Assembly (NCBI GenBank): GCA_029378245.1 | Contig: JARKIF010000037.1 | Span: 186,001-250,000, forward strand | Origin: Roridomyces roridus | Lineage: Eukaryota > Basidiomycota > Agaricomycetes > Agaricales > Mycenaceae | Reading direction: 5' to 3' | DNA length: 64,000 nt | Shown here: positions 21,102 to 33,337 of the stretch, piece after piece | Numbering within the stretch: position 1 is the stretch's first letter | Layout: the number at the start of each line of letters is the position of its first letter | Made by a program: the position numbers and the translations under genes | The notes under the pieces: model-generated | Database searches by the model: none | Told to the model about the DNA's origin: nothing | The model's input: the letters and a program-made list of their open reading frames with translations, nothing else

Positions 21102-22493
21102 TTACCTTATATTTGCCAGACGACGACCGTTCCTCCGACGAGAATGCAAATCCAAACCGGCCGGACTCGTATCATATTTAGCAGTGGTCCACACCACCTT
21201 CGGGCTCACCGATGGGACATTCGGAATCCCCTCGACCCTCAACAGCCCATGATGCGCACATCGCCCGAGGTGCGTCTGCAACGCCAGTGCAATCGGCTCT
21301 CCAACCTCAAACGCCAGCTGTCCCAAAACGTCACGAAGATCACAGCTATCCTCGTCCGCGGTGTTTACGACGAACCGACGCAGACGAGGGTACTCGTGTG
21401 CTTCGACGGAATCCGCTACCGCCGCATCCAGCTCGCGCCACTCTTGCGCTGGGAACGTGCAGGTGGCGACGGGGCAGTTGCGGAAGGCACGGGAGAGGGT
21501 GATCGTCTCCAGGGTGCCTCGAACCGTGGGCGCGGTCTCCAGGACGGAGAGCAGATTTCGGAGGGTGTTTGGGGCGGACACATGTAGTTGATTGATGACG
21601 AGGTGCCTAAGTCGACGGAGATTCTGCAGCTCTGGGCCGTGGATAGATCCGATGAACGATGTTGTGTCGAACACCAAGGTCTCGATACCTGCGGCGCATG
21701 GACTGGTGAGGTACCGGTTGACCGCCGGCCAGTCGAGTCCATCGCTAGGTGCTTGCAGGATCCCCAATTTGGTGATTTGCGTCGGCGGAGGGTTCAACGT
21801 AAGCAGCCAGTCCGTGAATGATTTGTGGCTGGTGTAAAACGTGTGCAGCTGCGAGGGTAGCGTTAACACTGCCGGGTGCGAAAATCCATTAACATCGGAT
21901 GGCCGCCCGACTATTTTGAGCGATTGAAGCAACGGAAAGGAGCAGACGTAATTAGCGATGCTGTCCAGTGCCACGTAGTTCCCTTCCATCTGTATCGCCA
22001 GGTGCAGGACGGATGAAGTCAACGCAGGCGTCCCTGCCGGCGGGTGGGAGAGATAACTGCGACAATCGAGGTATAGACGAGATGGACGAACCCCACGAAT
22101 TTGGAGAGCGGCCAAAGTGTCTCCGGGAGACAGCATCGGGCTGCCGTCGTCCCGCGCGTTCCACTTGTGCGTCAAGCGGACCTCGTCGATGTAGGGCAGG
22201 AATGTTGCGAGTGGGCTGGAGATGAGGGACAGGAAAGTATCCATCTTGCTGACACCCGCGTACCAGTCCACCCGTAGGGTCACGGACGCAAATAGATAGC
22301 GTCGGCTTCGTGGAAGCCAGTCGCGATAAACGCAGCTGCAGGTTTTGAGCGCAGGCTTGTCGTCCCAAAGCTCGTCGATGATGAAGTCCACAATCTCGGG
22401 GGGGATGTACAGCATGGAGAATTGCGGCGGGGATGGGAGACAGAGGAAGAAGAGCGCTCGGAGCACCGCCTCGTACATGGGAGCATGACTCAC
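21102..22493 (-). CDS. F-box-like protein with LRR-type C-terminus, 437-463 aa
   Basis: A single uninterrupted frame. The first Met is at 22493, but 'MLYIPPEIVDFIIDELWDD' (22415) is the more likely start because agaric F-box proteins usually begin with this motif. The F-box covers residues 1-45 from that Met ('TCSCVYRDWLPRSRRYLF'). The rest is a Leu-rich, F-box/LRR-like body, for example 'ILQAPSDGLDWPAVNRYL' and 'LRRLRHLVINQLH'. Such proteins serve as Skp1-cullin substrate adaptors; the substrate is unknown. The C-terminus is basic ('HSRRRNGRRLANIR'). Confidence 0.8.
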   Translation of the reverse strand: MSHAPMYEAVLRALFFLCLPSPPQFSMLYIPPEIVDFIIDELWDDKPALKTCSCVYRDWLPRSRRYLFASVTLRVDWYAGVSKMDTFLSLISSPLATFLPYIDEVRLTHKWNARDDGSPMLSPGDTLAALQIRGVRPSRLYLDCRSYLSHPPAGTPALTSSVLHLAIQMEGNYVALDSIANYVCSFPLLQSLKIVGRPSDVNGFSHPAVLTLPSQLHTFYTSHKSFTDWLLTLNPPPTQITKLGILQAPSDGLDWPAVNRYLTSPCAAGIETLVFDTTSFIGSIHGPELQNLRRLRHLVINQLHVSAPNTLRNLLSVLETAPTVRGTLETITLSRAFRNCPVATCTFPAQEWRELDAAVADSVEAHEYPRLRRFVVNTADEDSCDLRDVLGQLAFEVGEPIALALQTHLGRCAHHGLLRVEGIPNVPSVSPKVVWTTAKYDTSPAGLDLHSRRRNGRRLANIR

Positions 22494-23180
22494 CTGGGAT
22501 GGGTATCAAGGGTCCTCGGACGAGCAATTGCCCAATTACAGTTCAGACTCCAGAGAGACTCACAGCCGGCCGAGCGGCGAGTTGCCTCCGGATGTGATGG
22601 ACCAATTCGAGTACCCAGAGAGAGAGGTTTTTCAAGCGTCGGTGCGTGTCTCTCTTTCCAAACCCAAGCCAACAAGAAGCAGAAAGCACAGACGAGCCAG
22701 CTGCAAAGAACGCGATTCCAAATATCAGCAGGTTGCCCAGGATCTGTCGACCAGGCGTAGTACAAGCCACAAGGATTTTGTCGAACGGCGAGCGACGGTG
22801 AGGATTGGATCAGGCAGAGTAAGACGGTTAGTAGGAGGAGAGGGTTTGGCACACGTATGTATTCACAGCACCCAGCCACGAGTTTCGATTCCTTCTGCGG
22901 GCATGCAGGTCGAACATTGGCTTTTGACGGACAGGGTGACTAGCGACAAATTCTGTGAAGTGAGCGCCCCGGTCACGGTTATCGTACTTCTTACAGTCAT
23001 TCAGATCTCGAGTTTAGCAGTCGTGACATGGTGGCAGGAAGAGAGAGCCGTTCTTTGTTTGTGACCAACGATGAACAGAGAGCTCACTACATACGCCGAG
23101 CTCGAGTGCCTAGTACAAGGAGGTAGAAAGAAAGAAAAAGAAAGCAAGATCAAAGCAAGACAGTATCTCTCTCAACCATG
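22494..23180. other. Intergenic; weak minus-strand ORF 22,490-22,879
   Basis: A minus-strand frame starting 'MAGCCEYIRVPNPLLLL' contains two hydrophobic segments, but it has no recognised relatives and ends at the start of the F-box gene. I leave it as unsupported. Nothing else is seen. Confidence 0.4.
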
Positions 23181-23182
23181 GA

Positions 23183-24850
23183 TCACCTCTCATCGTCCTC
23201 AAAACTCACACCCTCCTCGTCACTCGACTCATCATCATCATCCTCGTCCCAATCCCCACCCCAACACCTGGCCTCCTCCCTCCTCACATCCCTCAACAAC
23301 TTGAACAACCTCCCCACCTCCCTCCACCTCCCCTCCGAATCCGCACCAAACGCACCAAACGCCCCAATCTCGCCAAAAACACTCGACAAAAACACCGCCA
23401 GGCTCGCAGGACTGGCAAGCAGCGGTGACGCCCCGACGTCGAGGTACGCAAGACTATGCGGTGGGAGGGACCGCCGTGGGCGTTCGAAGGACGGGATGTT
23501 TGACGGCGAGGCGGTTAGTGGGAGCTGCACTTCTCTTAGGAAGGGACAGTGTTCGGCGAGGAAGAGCAGTGCGCGGGGCGTAGCGCGCGGTGGTGATGAT
23601 GGGGATGCAGCGGTCCCGGGGCTCAGGTCGATTGACTCGAGGAGGGGGAGCGCGACTGCGAGCTGGTGCAGTGCAGCGTCGTCGAGTTGGGCGCCAAAGA
23701 ACGGGGAGATGCGCAGGGTGGAAATGGAGGCAAGTCGGAGGAGAGGCAGAATGCCCTGGGAAGTGAGAATGTATTTCGACGGGCAGTCTATGGCAGACGG
23801 CGCGGTGGGGCAGCTTTCCTCGACGGAGAGCGATTTCAAGCTCCGGGAGAACGGGAGGCGGGGTAAGACCTCGAGAGCGCGCTCCCACACCACCGACGGC
23901 GACGCTCTCAGCGTGCTGATACTGACGCTATGTAACTGGGTTGAAGAAATGCGCGAGACAAGTGAGAAGGCGGATTGGAGGGTGTCGGTCACGATGGCCA
24001 AGTGACGCAGTGCGGGGAAGGACCCTGATGGCAAGACGATGGCGGTGGGAGGCGGAATGTAGCGCTGCATCCGCAGGTCCTGTAAATGAGGCAGGCTGGC
24101 AACGTGAGCGAGGGCCATCGCGTCCAGAGACACGACGGATAGTTGTTTGATCAGGTTCCAGGCGCGTACGACGTCGGATATGACGCCGATGCTGGCCGCG
24201 GAAACCGGTACGTCGATGTTGATATTCGTCAGGCGGGGGAGTAAGCGCCCTAGCGTGGAAAGCAACGACAAATCTCGTGGGCATTCCTGTAGAACGAGGT
24301 GTATTCGTGAGAGTTTCGGAGGTAGGAAAAGCCGGGAGTAGGGAAAGAATCCGTCATCTTCGATGAGCCAGACGAGGCTCTGAAGGTTGGGCAGTAGAAA
24401 CGCGTCCGGTAGCGAGACCTCGATGGCGCGGAAGAAATCGGCATCGAGTTCAGCCGACTCGAGAGTGAGCGACATGACGCGGCGGTTATATTTCTGCACT
24501 CGACTCCAATCGGCGGGAGTGATAGCGCTCTTCAGATGCTAGAACGAATGAGTGTGTCGTCGCGGAGGAAAATACGCAACTCACGAGCATCTCACGACTC
24601 TTGCCCACACTCTCCTCTGAGAGGATTCGGGAAGGAAGGCACCGAATTAGGGGAAGGAGACTTGTTTGAGCTTGCCATAGGACGTCGAGTGCGGGTTCGC
24701 TCCAAGCCCGACAAGTCCTCCCAACGACAGCGAGCGTCTTCCTGCCCAACGTTAAATCGTCTGAGCAGGAGAAATGGACAGACAAACTCACGGAGTACAC
24801 TGCTCACATATGAGGCGAACGACTTCAGGTATTTGCAGACAACGATGCAT
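23183..24850 (-). CDS. F-box protein with LRR-like body, three exons
   Basis: Start 'MHRCLQIPEVVRLICEQ' at 24850, a typical agaric F-box opening. Exon 2 (24760-24585) carries 'VVGRTCRAWSEPALDVLW' and 'LIRCLPSRI'. Exon 3 (24538-23183) begins 'HLKSAITPADWSRVQKY'. The body is rich in Leu repeats and ends in an acidic tail 'DWDEDDDDESSDEEG'. The join between exons 1 and 2 is not clean: the best donor (gtgagt after 24792) leaves phase 2 where exon 2 needs phase 1, so either a weaker donor (gtactc) is used or there is a 1-nt error or frameshift. All later joins are in phase. Role by family: SCF ubiquitin-ligase adaptor. Confidence 0.75.
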
Positions 24851-26733
24851 CGAGGGGGCGAGGAAAGAGGCGGAAATTCTGTCTGCGGGCGCCGACTGAA
24901 TTTAAGTAATAAGTACGGTTGTGAATTTGCGGGCTTCAAAAAAAGGTTGTCGTACTTACTTACGATATGCTAGGCTCAGGCCTGCAAATTAGACAGGCGG
25001 ACGCGGCCGCACAAACAAGCATCGATATGAGCTTCTTCAACCCACCGTCGGATCTATCGGGGCTGAATGAGCTGGTGGGCGCTCAAGATGGAATGTCCTC
25101 TTCCCGTGATCCTCCCGCGTGACGGCCGCTAGTAGTCGAAGTGAGTGAGTTCTGCAGCGGCCGCAAGCGACGGGAGATACATAACGTGACGCGTACCCGC
25201 CGCCAGTTGATGACTGATGACTCAGATGAGATTCCCTTCCAAAGCGCGGCAAGTACCGGAAAGCCTCGTAATATGGATCCTCGTAATCGGGCCTGCCTGT
25301 TGTCGAATTAAATTTTGGGGATTCATTTGAGAAGGATGAGATACATCACCCCAAGAAATCGGCGGCCGTCGTCTACGGTGCATGACTGCATAGGGCAAGT
25401 TCGCGGCGGGCACTAATAGCGATATCGGAATGACCAGGATCGTCCGATAGACTGCGACGGTGACGGCGGCAGATTTTCTCGCCAGGGTCGAAGAAAACTA
25501 GCCGGCCGCTATGGTGCCTCGAGGACTGCGAATTTACGACCCAAGTCTAAGCGGCGGGTCGGAAGGTCTAACACTCAAGCTCGAGTGATCATCATGATAT
25601 TCCCATATTTGGTGAGGGACCCGCGTCACCCCGTGAGCGTCACATGTTACCGTGCTTAAACACGGACATTGATGGCTATTGATGGGAGGAATGCAAAGAG
25701 AGTTCCCATTTTCAAGCCAGCAGATACAAAATTGATTGAAAACGAGACAAGCATCAAATGGTTATACGACTCGGACCGTGACTCAGAACTCAGCGACCTG
25801 CACTACACGGCCCTGACGTTAGCATCACGTGACAGCAATGGGATTGCATGAAGAGGGTGACAATGTCGGCGCAGTCGCCTGCGAGGGGCAGTAGGGAGTA
25901 GCGGGTGCGATGGCGGAGGCACGGCGGCTGGGGGCTGTGGGGGCGGAGCCATTATCCAGCACGCCGTGACGCATGTGGCGGGGGATGAGATCAAAGGCGC
26001 GAGGGCCGACGGCGACCTTCTATTCAGACCAGGCACCCATACTGACAGAAAACACAGTTAGTTTGCGTTCCCAGGGATACAGAAAAAGATGGAAGCGAGA
26101 ACACGCGGGCAGACGCGGCTTGGGAGTCCCAGGGGGCGAGTCTCTTGCCGGCGGTTTACAGCCCGCGCGTGGGGGAGAGGGGAGGGAAGAGAATGGGTAC
26201 ATGAAATGAAGACGGTTTGCAGGCGGCGTGACGGAGGAATCGGAATCGTAATGTGTACCTGAGGGAGGGTGGACTGTATCCCCTCCGACAGTAACCGCAC
26301 AAGCTTGCACGTATTGTATCCAGGAGTGGAGGGGAGTACGAGCTGAAAACGCTGTAGGCGCTATTATGAGGGCAAAAAGGGGGCGAGGACGTTGGCGACG
26401 CACCTGCGGAATGCCACGGCATCCAAAGTCATCCAAGCGCGTCCTCCGTCCTACAAGACATGCCACAGATCGTGGGAGTCGGTGTGATTGTCACCAAGGT
26501 TGCTGAGGCCTGCTGGTCGCCCTAAATACGTGGGTATGTGTAGGAGGTGGTGGTGAGAGAGAGAGAAGCGGGATCACATGATGCATCAACAATGCACGCT
26601 GTCCGTGTCTGTACTCGGGCACGTTTTCCGGAGACTGCAGGAAGCATAGAAGCATAATCATATTTGCATAGAGTAAATGTCATAAAGCATAGATGGTGGT
26701 GCAATGGTCACGAATACCAGTAAAGCGAAGTCA
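24851..26733. other. Intergenic, 1.9 kb, no convincing gene
   Basis: All frames are short, low in hydrophobic-core pattern, and without domain motifs. No repeats were noticed. Confidence 0.6.
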
Positions 26734-28535
26734 TTACCCCTCGGCGGGAGCCTCAAACGGGGTCAACCGAGCCCATATGCAGTATTTGGTGCACTTGTGT
26801 TGCTTTGAGAATGCACGGAAAAGCCCGGGATCATTTCCGTCGCCGAAAAGACGCTCTCCCTTCACCTTGTCGCTGTTGGATTTAAACACATGAGCACGGG
26901 TCATGGTCAACTGGAGTCGATTTCACTCACGGATTGGTCATGATTTGCGTGTCCGTCAAAAGTTCAGTGGAGCCTGAGTGGATGATCAATTGTGAAAATA
27001 TCTACGGGTTCGAATACGGACCTTGCAGGTCTGACAAGTAGGCCATGCCGCCCGTCTTCGAGTATTGAACATGTTGAGTAAAAGCCAGATACTCGGCAAC
27101 ATCGGCGGTGTTGGGATCGGACAGGACCGTGACCAACGGTACTGCACTGCTGTTGCAGATGAATTTTGTGAAACCCAGTTCGTGGTCCGGGATGAGCTCT
27201 TCGACCAGGAAGGATCGAACGACCTTCCGCTGTCCAAAGCCGCCAGCCGAATGGACGACAGCGACTCCAGCCGAGACGAACCGAATCTCTGGCAACGGAA
27301 AGGTGGGACGACCGCAGGTTACCACTTGACGCGAGACAAAAGAGTCTGTATGCGCGTGGAGAGTCGAGGACCACTGGAACACATTCGCCTCCATCAAAAT
27401 AGAGCGATATTCCTCCTGGGGACCGAAGCGGGCAATTTCAAATTGTTCACCGACCTGCTTGCCGTTGGTGTAGGGCCGCTTCAAAACGACGCACTGGTTG
27501 GGTTGGGAGCCCACGCCATCAGTCGCAAGCGAAACCAGCGTAAGATAGGCAAGCTGGGCTGTCTTGAATGTTCCGCGACCGATATATTGGTCGGATGTGT
27601 GCAGAACCCCTTGAACAGCGCGGCGAGGATCGAGAGTGAATCCGGAGAAGCCGTCGGCACCCTTGGCAATAAGGTCCTCGAGCGGCAGCACTTCGATGGG
27701 GTAGTAGGTGATGTTCTCGGGCGTAGTTTGAGCTGGAAATCATGTTAGTTAGGGTACGGTGGTAGACATGAACATACTCTGCTGGGACATTTTAAGTTGC
27801 GTCTTTGAAGATCCGCCGTTTTGTAGCGCAGACAATAGCCTCGCCTGATCGGGGGACTGGAATACTGGGCGGCGCTGTTTAGATGGCGGCGGTGTCGTAG
27901 GCTCGGAGATGGAAGCCTCCGCAATGAATCAGCAAGTTTTCGTCCGCAGCAACGATTGGGACGAACGGTGCGTGAACGCTTCTTGGAGAATTCGGCCGAG
28001 GTCAAACGGGTTGAAGTGGCAGAATCCTCGGAGTCCGACAAAACATTTGCATCATTATCATCGCAAGTAGACATCGGAAGCTGGCGCTCCTAATCGTAGT
28101 GAAAATATCAGTTGAGCTAAACTTGAAGCAGATGGAACACACCTGGCGGTCGAGGAAGTCTTCGATATCCTCCCATTGTTTCCACCCCAGAACGAAAGCC
28201 AATTCAACTGCGCTTTTTTTGAAGGTCCAGGTACCCTCCTTCCCTTTACCGGTCGATTTCACGCAGTGAGAGTACAAATAAGCACCGTTCATCTGCGCGT
28301 CAAACGTTTCCAGATCCACCGAAGACGCCAATTCTTGCAGCTCGATCATGTTCCAATCGAGAGCATACCGGTGGAGCTCAGCTTTAATCTTGAGCGCTAG
28401 TGCTTTCTGTCCCTTTTCGCGTATAGAAGCGATCGTTGAGTCGGCGGGAACACCGGGAACGCCGGCAATGATGTTCTGGAAGTAGGTATTAGATACTTTA
28501 CAACTCGGGACTGAAAAGGGTGGTGCGTACACCAA
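26734..28535 (-). CDS. Alpha-type protein kinase, six exons, 515 aa
   Basis: Exons 28535-28143, 28089-27967, 27916-27778, 27732-27022, 26973-26931 and 26872-26734 join in phase. The alpha-kinase fold is clear: 'YIGRGTFKTAQLA' (nucleotide loop), 'CVVLKRPY' (Lys), 'VRSFLVEELIP', 'FTQHVQYSKTGG' then 'YLSDLQG', 'TELLTDTQIMTN' (catalytic Asp of the T-D-x-Q-I motif), the 'FGDGND' Gly loop, and the zinc-site tail 'HKCTKYCIW'. The eEF2K/MHCK-like family phosphorylates residues in alpha-helical contexts and is expanded in agarics. All signature motifs are present, so activity is plausible. The N-terminus is unusual: it starts 4 bp from the divergent integrase gene and lacks the Cys-rich region I expect in relatives, so it may be truncated. 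Confidence 0.85.
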
Positions 28536-28539
28536 TAAG

Positions 28540-30504
28540 ATGTGGGATCTTCTTGCCTCGGATGCTCCGCATGAGTTGAAATCGCAGTTTTACGAGTCAT
28601 GTGCTCCCCGCATTTATCGTTCGTCAGCACCTGTCGATTCCGTGGCAGCATACATCTTGAAGTACTGGAAGAAGCGCAGGACCGACAAATGGATTCTTGA
28701 AAGGCTCAAAGCAAAGCATATGGACCTTGACCGCTACGGAATGGGGTGAGTCCTGTCCGATTTTGTCTTGCACAAATCTAACCAGCCAAAGACTCACCAG
28801 TTTCATCGGCATGCGCGAGAGCATGGGCCTCTTCCGGACACGCAAACAAGGTAAGCTTCCGGAGACGCTGTACTTCGTACTTCGGTTTGATGAGCATTCT
28901 AGGTCACGATGTGGAAAGCATACAAGCGGCGATGGGACGTCTTCGACTCCAATACCCTAAAGCAGGACGGCAGGAGATGCTTGGATTGCTCTTTCACGAA
29001 GAGAGTATGAGTGTATCGCGGTGAGTTTGCTGAACATCCACTTATCCAAGGCTCGAGCTCACATACACAATAATAGCCGCATCATCACAACTTATTTTGC
29101 CCTGTACGAACCGGAACTTGTCCGTCAACGTCGTGCGAGACGTTTGAAGCGAAAGCGCTTTTGGGCCGCTGGGGTGAACGACATCTGGTGCGTGGATCAA
29201 CACGACAAGTGGAAATATAAATTTGGACTCGCTCTGCACGTCGGGTTGGAGCCATTTTCTGGTCGATACCTTTGGATCAAGATCTGGTGGACGAACAGCA
29301 ACCCGCGCCTGATTCTCAAATATTATTTGGATGTTGTGGAGGAACTCGGCTGTATGTTCACTCATGTGCTTGCGATTGTGTCTAACAAACAATTCAGTCA
29401 TTCCGCTGGTGTCTCAGAGCGACCCGGGTACCGAAAACTTCGGTATGGCCAACGGACATACCTTGCTCCGACATATGCATGACCCCGCCCTCGTCGGCAC
29501 CCTGCAACATCGCTGGATGAACAAAACCAAGAACGTGATGCCTAAGATTGCGTGGTCGCAACTTCGACGCCGTTTCGCACCCGGTTTCGAAGATATTCTG
29601 GACATTGGGGTCACTAATGGATGGTACGAGCCCGGAAACCTACGGGAAAGGTATGATCCCTGTTGAGCTTCCCGTGGTGGCTTGATCATGCTTTCCAGTT
29701 TGGTTTTTCGCTTCGTCTTCATCCCATGGCTTCAGGCCGAGCTGGACGCCTACATGGACCGGTTGAATGATACGCAGAAGCGCGCCGATCGCAATAAAAT
29801 CTTACCTCACGGTGTTCCCAGCGACGTCTTCGAGAACCCCGAGGAGTATAGTGCGCTGGATTTCAAAGTCTGTCTTTCCCGATTTGTCCCCGGCGATTCA
29901 TGCTGAATCACTCACCAGGTTCGAGTACGGCCCGACGCCATCGCGCAAGTTCGACAACTATACGCCCCCCCGGACCACGAAGTCTTTGCGCTCGTGCCCG
30001 CGGATTTCCAAGAGTTGGCCATGCAGTTCTATAACGAAATATCAATTCCGCCTCCCCCAGTCACACGCGACAACGTCTGGGATGTTTACCTATTCATCCT
30101 CCACCGTTTCGAGGCCTTGGATTTGGAGTTGGAGGAACGGTGGGGGTATGCAGTAACCATGTCGAGAGACGATTACCAAGAGGGTCTCGAGTTGCTGCCC
30201 AATTTGCAACCACTCCCACAGTATGATGGACCCGGCGGTGAGGCGTATTTGGGTGGCGTTAATAACGGATTGGGATTGGGTAAGAAGCGTGTTGCCTTGG
30301 CCTCCTGCGTCTGACGAACCCATGTTAGATGCAAGCCACATGGCTCGTTTGGACGCGATGATGAACCGAGACCTACCTCTACCCCATGGCACGCTGGATA
30401 TCATCGAGGTTCCGTTACCTCGCGCTGAGTTTTGGGGAGATGACGAAAATGAAGAGGAGCAGGAAGAGGAACAAGTTGAATTGCTGCTCGTGCAAGGTGT
30501 TTAG
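28540..30504 (+). CDS. Integrase-core (rve-like) transposase-type protein, eight exons, 540 aa
   Basis: Exons 28540-28745, 28786-28850, 28903-29020, 29077-29351, 29398-29650, 29699-29867, 29919-30279 and 30329-30504 are all phase-consistent. The centre matches the agaric 'integrase core domain' family: 'DIWCVDQHDKWKYKFGL' (first Asp), 'RYLWIKIWWTNSNPRL', 'VSQSDPGTENFGM' (second Asp), then 'MPKIAWSQLRRRFAPGFE'. In relatives I recall, the residue before I-A/S-W-S is Glu; here it is Lys (codon at 29,544), which would remove the third acidic residue. The C-terminus is acidic ('DDENEEEQEEEQVE'). The family looks like a domesticated or decaying transposase lineage; no TIRs were seen around it. Confidence 0.8.
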
Positions 30505-31167
30505 CGTACGCAGTGTACTGACTTGCAAAGAAACAAAAAGCTGACAAGCAAACGGCGCTTGGGAGTACTGAGAGACAAGGGTGGTGTGTGAGACGTGGAC
30601 GAAATCGAGACGACGAGAGATGTGCAAGTGGGCAAGGCAGAGGCAGAGACGTGGACTTAGGTGACATCGGAGACGAGCGTATGAAGCGAGAAACGGGTGT
30701 GGATTGCCCGGTAGAGATACTACACAATATATGTACAAGCCAGCGACCGATGTAAGTAAGGGAGGAAATCAATGGAGAATCACTCAGCGAGAACACTAAT
30801 CCACCGCACGGATTCTAACCCAACGAGACGTCGAGGAGCAGCGAACGCATTGGCCCAAAGTAGACAATAGATGGGCCTCGGGAGGAGTCCCGCGCTAGAC
30901 AGAGCTTGAGGAGAGTGGAGCCCGAACAGAGCAGCAAGAAGTAGTCCAATCCTGGGCAATCCCAGTGCCCGGATGTGACAGACGCTGGCGAGCGCGATGG
31001 TGGTGGTCGGAGTCATGATCCGTCCGATGTCAATCCCACCGCCTTGTTGCCGCCTTGACAAGCACAGCAATGATCCGCAAGACATGCCGGCGGTGCGGCA
31101 CTGCCCACAAGACTATAAATTCAACGAGTCGGAAACACGGTGAACCCTCAACAAATTACTGTCGCTC
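30505..31167. other. Intergenic; TATA-like element before the next ATG
   Basis: No gene seen. 'gactataaattc' lies ~50 bp upstream of the ATG at 31,168. Confidence 0.4.
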
Positions 31168-31471
31168 ATGGCCCGCGAAAGCAAAAACCTCACCGGTCAG
31201 TTTTTCTCCGGGCTCCCCGTGATCCAACCTGATGGCCGTGTGTATAGTTGCACCCACTCAGCGTGACCCCGGCACCGAAACTCTCGGCCTCACCCTCTTC
31301 CCAGTGCGCCGTCTTGTACCCGTCGATACACCCCAGAGTTGGTGGCCAAGCAGACGACATGATTCCTGCAGCTGGTCTCAGGAACAGGCCAAGTCAACAC
31401 TGGCCTTGGAAGATGTGATGGCAATTTGGCTGGAAAAACACAAGGAGTACGAGAAAGAGCACTCGCAATAG
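31168..31471 (+). CDS. Possible small protein, ~85 aa, two exons
   Basis: ATG at 31,168 ('MARESKNLT') joins across a gtcagt...atag intron in phase to 'VAPTQRDPGTETLGLTLFP'. It ends with a charged helix 'KHKEYEKEHSQ'. A TATA-like box precedes it. There are no relatives I recognise; it may be noise. Confidence 0.3.
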
Positions 31472-31561
31472 CACGCTGTTGATGTACTGGTACGATATTC
31501 ACATTGGGAACCCTGAAACACGTGTGGATACATCCCTCGGCAACGACGCAGTGCCATCAGT

Positions 31562-31601
31562 CCATCTGCCAAATCGAGCTTGAGTGTCCGACCTTCCATA
31601 G
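31562..31601 (+). repeat. Diverged copy of the 50/51.6 kb inverted-repeat arm
   Basis: Its sequence, ending 'tgtccgaccttccatag', resembles the right arm at 51,558-51,592 at roughly three quarters of positions. The flanking sequence is not shared. Confidence 0.35.
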
Positions 31602-32504
31602 ACTGGTGGCGGGCGCAGTTACATTGCCCAACGTGAGAACATCTGGGTGGGGCGGTGAGCTCACAGGGTCGTCGAGAGCTTATTCAGGATACAGCCTCGA
31701 TTCGCCGAAATTTCCTCCTCGTCGAGACTCGATACGCAGGCTCTCGGGCGGTCCACCCACGTCTTGTACGATGAGCAGATGGTTGATCTATGAGAAGCGC
31801 CTGGATCAGTCGGAAAAGCAGAGCAGTAATACGGGGCTTTCAGAATCAGTCGCAGATGGGTGGGGCGGGCAAGCAACGTGGCTGACAGTGATCTGATATC
31901 GATCAGAAACCAAATCGCCACAAACCGCTCTCTTGGCGAAACCACCATCTGGTCTCGGGCGTCTTACTTGTTGCAACCACCGTTTCTGAACTCTTTTCAT
32001 TCCAGTGATGACAGTCTAGGTCGACCTTTGGCCCGTCCGACGTCGCGTCTTTTGGCCCGTGGGGTCTGGACCCAAGGGCCGAGTCTGAATCTGTCTGATG
32101 ATTGAGCCACTTGACCCTGGCAGCTCCAGCCTCCAACTGCCAAGTTACTGCATCGCCGGACTATCCCATGGCTCTATCTCTGATCCCTCTCTCTGCCTCT
32201 CAAAGCTTGATGCTCCAAATCGACGCCTTTTTAGGCCATTGCGGGATTTGCGGCCGTTACCTTGTCCCTGCAGGGCATCTTCGCGAGAAAGAAGACTCTG
32301 CTTTCCCTATCGGGGCTATTCCCTGGTGGTGCGTAGTTCTCATCGGTATGTACAACGGATACAAAGACGGTACGTGGTTAGATTCTAGAAAGAGAAAGAC
32401 TCATAACTGATCTCATCAGCCGATCGTTGATAGTGCTCAACCTCTCAGCGCGCGATATAATCAACAACAAATAGGCGACTGCGGGGACAGGTGAGCTGCA
32501 CATC
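31602..32504. other. Intergenic; no convincing gene
   Basis: Frames at 31,504-31,896 and 32,098-32,410 (plus) have no domain or exon support. Confidence 0.5.
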
Positions 32505-33337
32505 TTAACAGGAAGAATTTGACTGACGAATCGTGATGAGCAGTCCGAGGAATAAGAACCAGCCCGTCAACTCGAGCGCGAGGATTGTGAGCAAGATGAA
32601 TGCTATCATGTAATGTAAGTTATGATTGCTTGCCAGAGAAGATTGGACTCACCGATCGACGAGACGAGCGTCACCACGATTCCTTGCGTGGGCAACGATA
32701 GCATTTGGAGCAATTGTGCCCGCTTCTGTGTGCGCCTCAACGTTTCTTGCTCTTGCTCCCGCTGCAGTTGTTCCCTCTCCAGCTCTCTCTGCTTCTGTTG
32801 TTGTCGATCGCTGTCCGGCTGCGGTGGCCTCTGCCTTTGCAGTCCAGCTCCGAATTCTTCTTGGGCAAGGTCGAGGGCGCTCTGTTGGAGAAAACGGATG
32901 AACATCTGACATAGCCGTAGGTGAGAAGGACTCACCTCATAGGCGGACGCGGGGCGGACGTAGACGAGTGTATTGCCCACACGGTAGGTGATGTTATTGG
33001 GTAGCGGAGGTGTCGCCATGAGAGCAGGGGCACCGGGGGAAGAGTTGGTGTATGGCGCAACTTCGAAGGAAGGGAGCACTTTCATACCGTAAACCTGTGC
33101 TAATGTCACTGGCAGGCAGTGCGTGCCGCGGCACACACAGCCTGGAATTCTAATAAAAGACTCGCTGCCGTTGGGTCCATTGGACCATATCTTCAAAAAG
33201 AGACTTCTGGTCCCACCGCATTGGGGCTGCATTGCAACCGTGACAACTGCTGTAAGTGTACATACAGCTTCCTCCACACTCACAGAAAAGCTGACTTGTA
33301 CTTTGCCTGATGCTGTCAGTGTCAGCAGTGCATGCAA
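32505..33337 (-). CDS. Putative membrane protein with Gln-rich coiled coil
   Basis: The frame from 33337 ('MHALLTLTASGKVQVSF') runs to 32653, then a gtgagt...atag intron leads to a last exon (32602-32505) encoding one strong TM segment 'AFILLTILALELTGWFLF'. The first part has Cys pairs and N-glycosylation-like sites ('APYTNSSPGAP', 'PNNITYRVG'). A Gln/Arg/Glu-rich coiled coil ('REQLQREQEQE') precedes the membrane segment. The architecture suggests an exported domain anchored at its C-terminus (inference). A further 5' exon could exist upstream: 'RVQVYAV' precedes it in another frame. It is divergent from the next gene, with 61 bp between starts. Confidence 0.5.

Noticed and set aside
22490..22879. 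129-aa minus-strand ORF with two hydrophobic segments
   Set aside because: Hydrophobic runs alone are weak support; no relatives known, and the C-terminal half lacks hydrophobic or charged patterning expected of a membrane protein.
26020..26466. 148-aa minus-strand ORF in the 24.9-26.7 kb gap
   Set aside because: No domain, no splice logic, Pro/Arg-rich shadow composition in a gene-free stretch.
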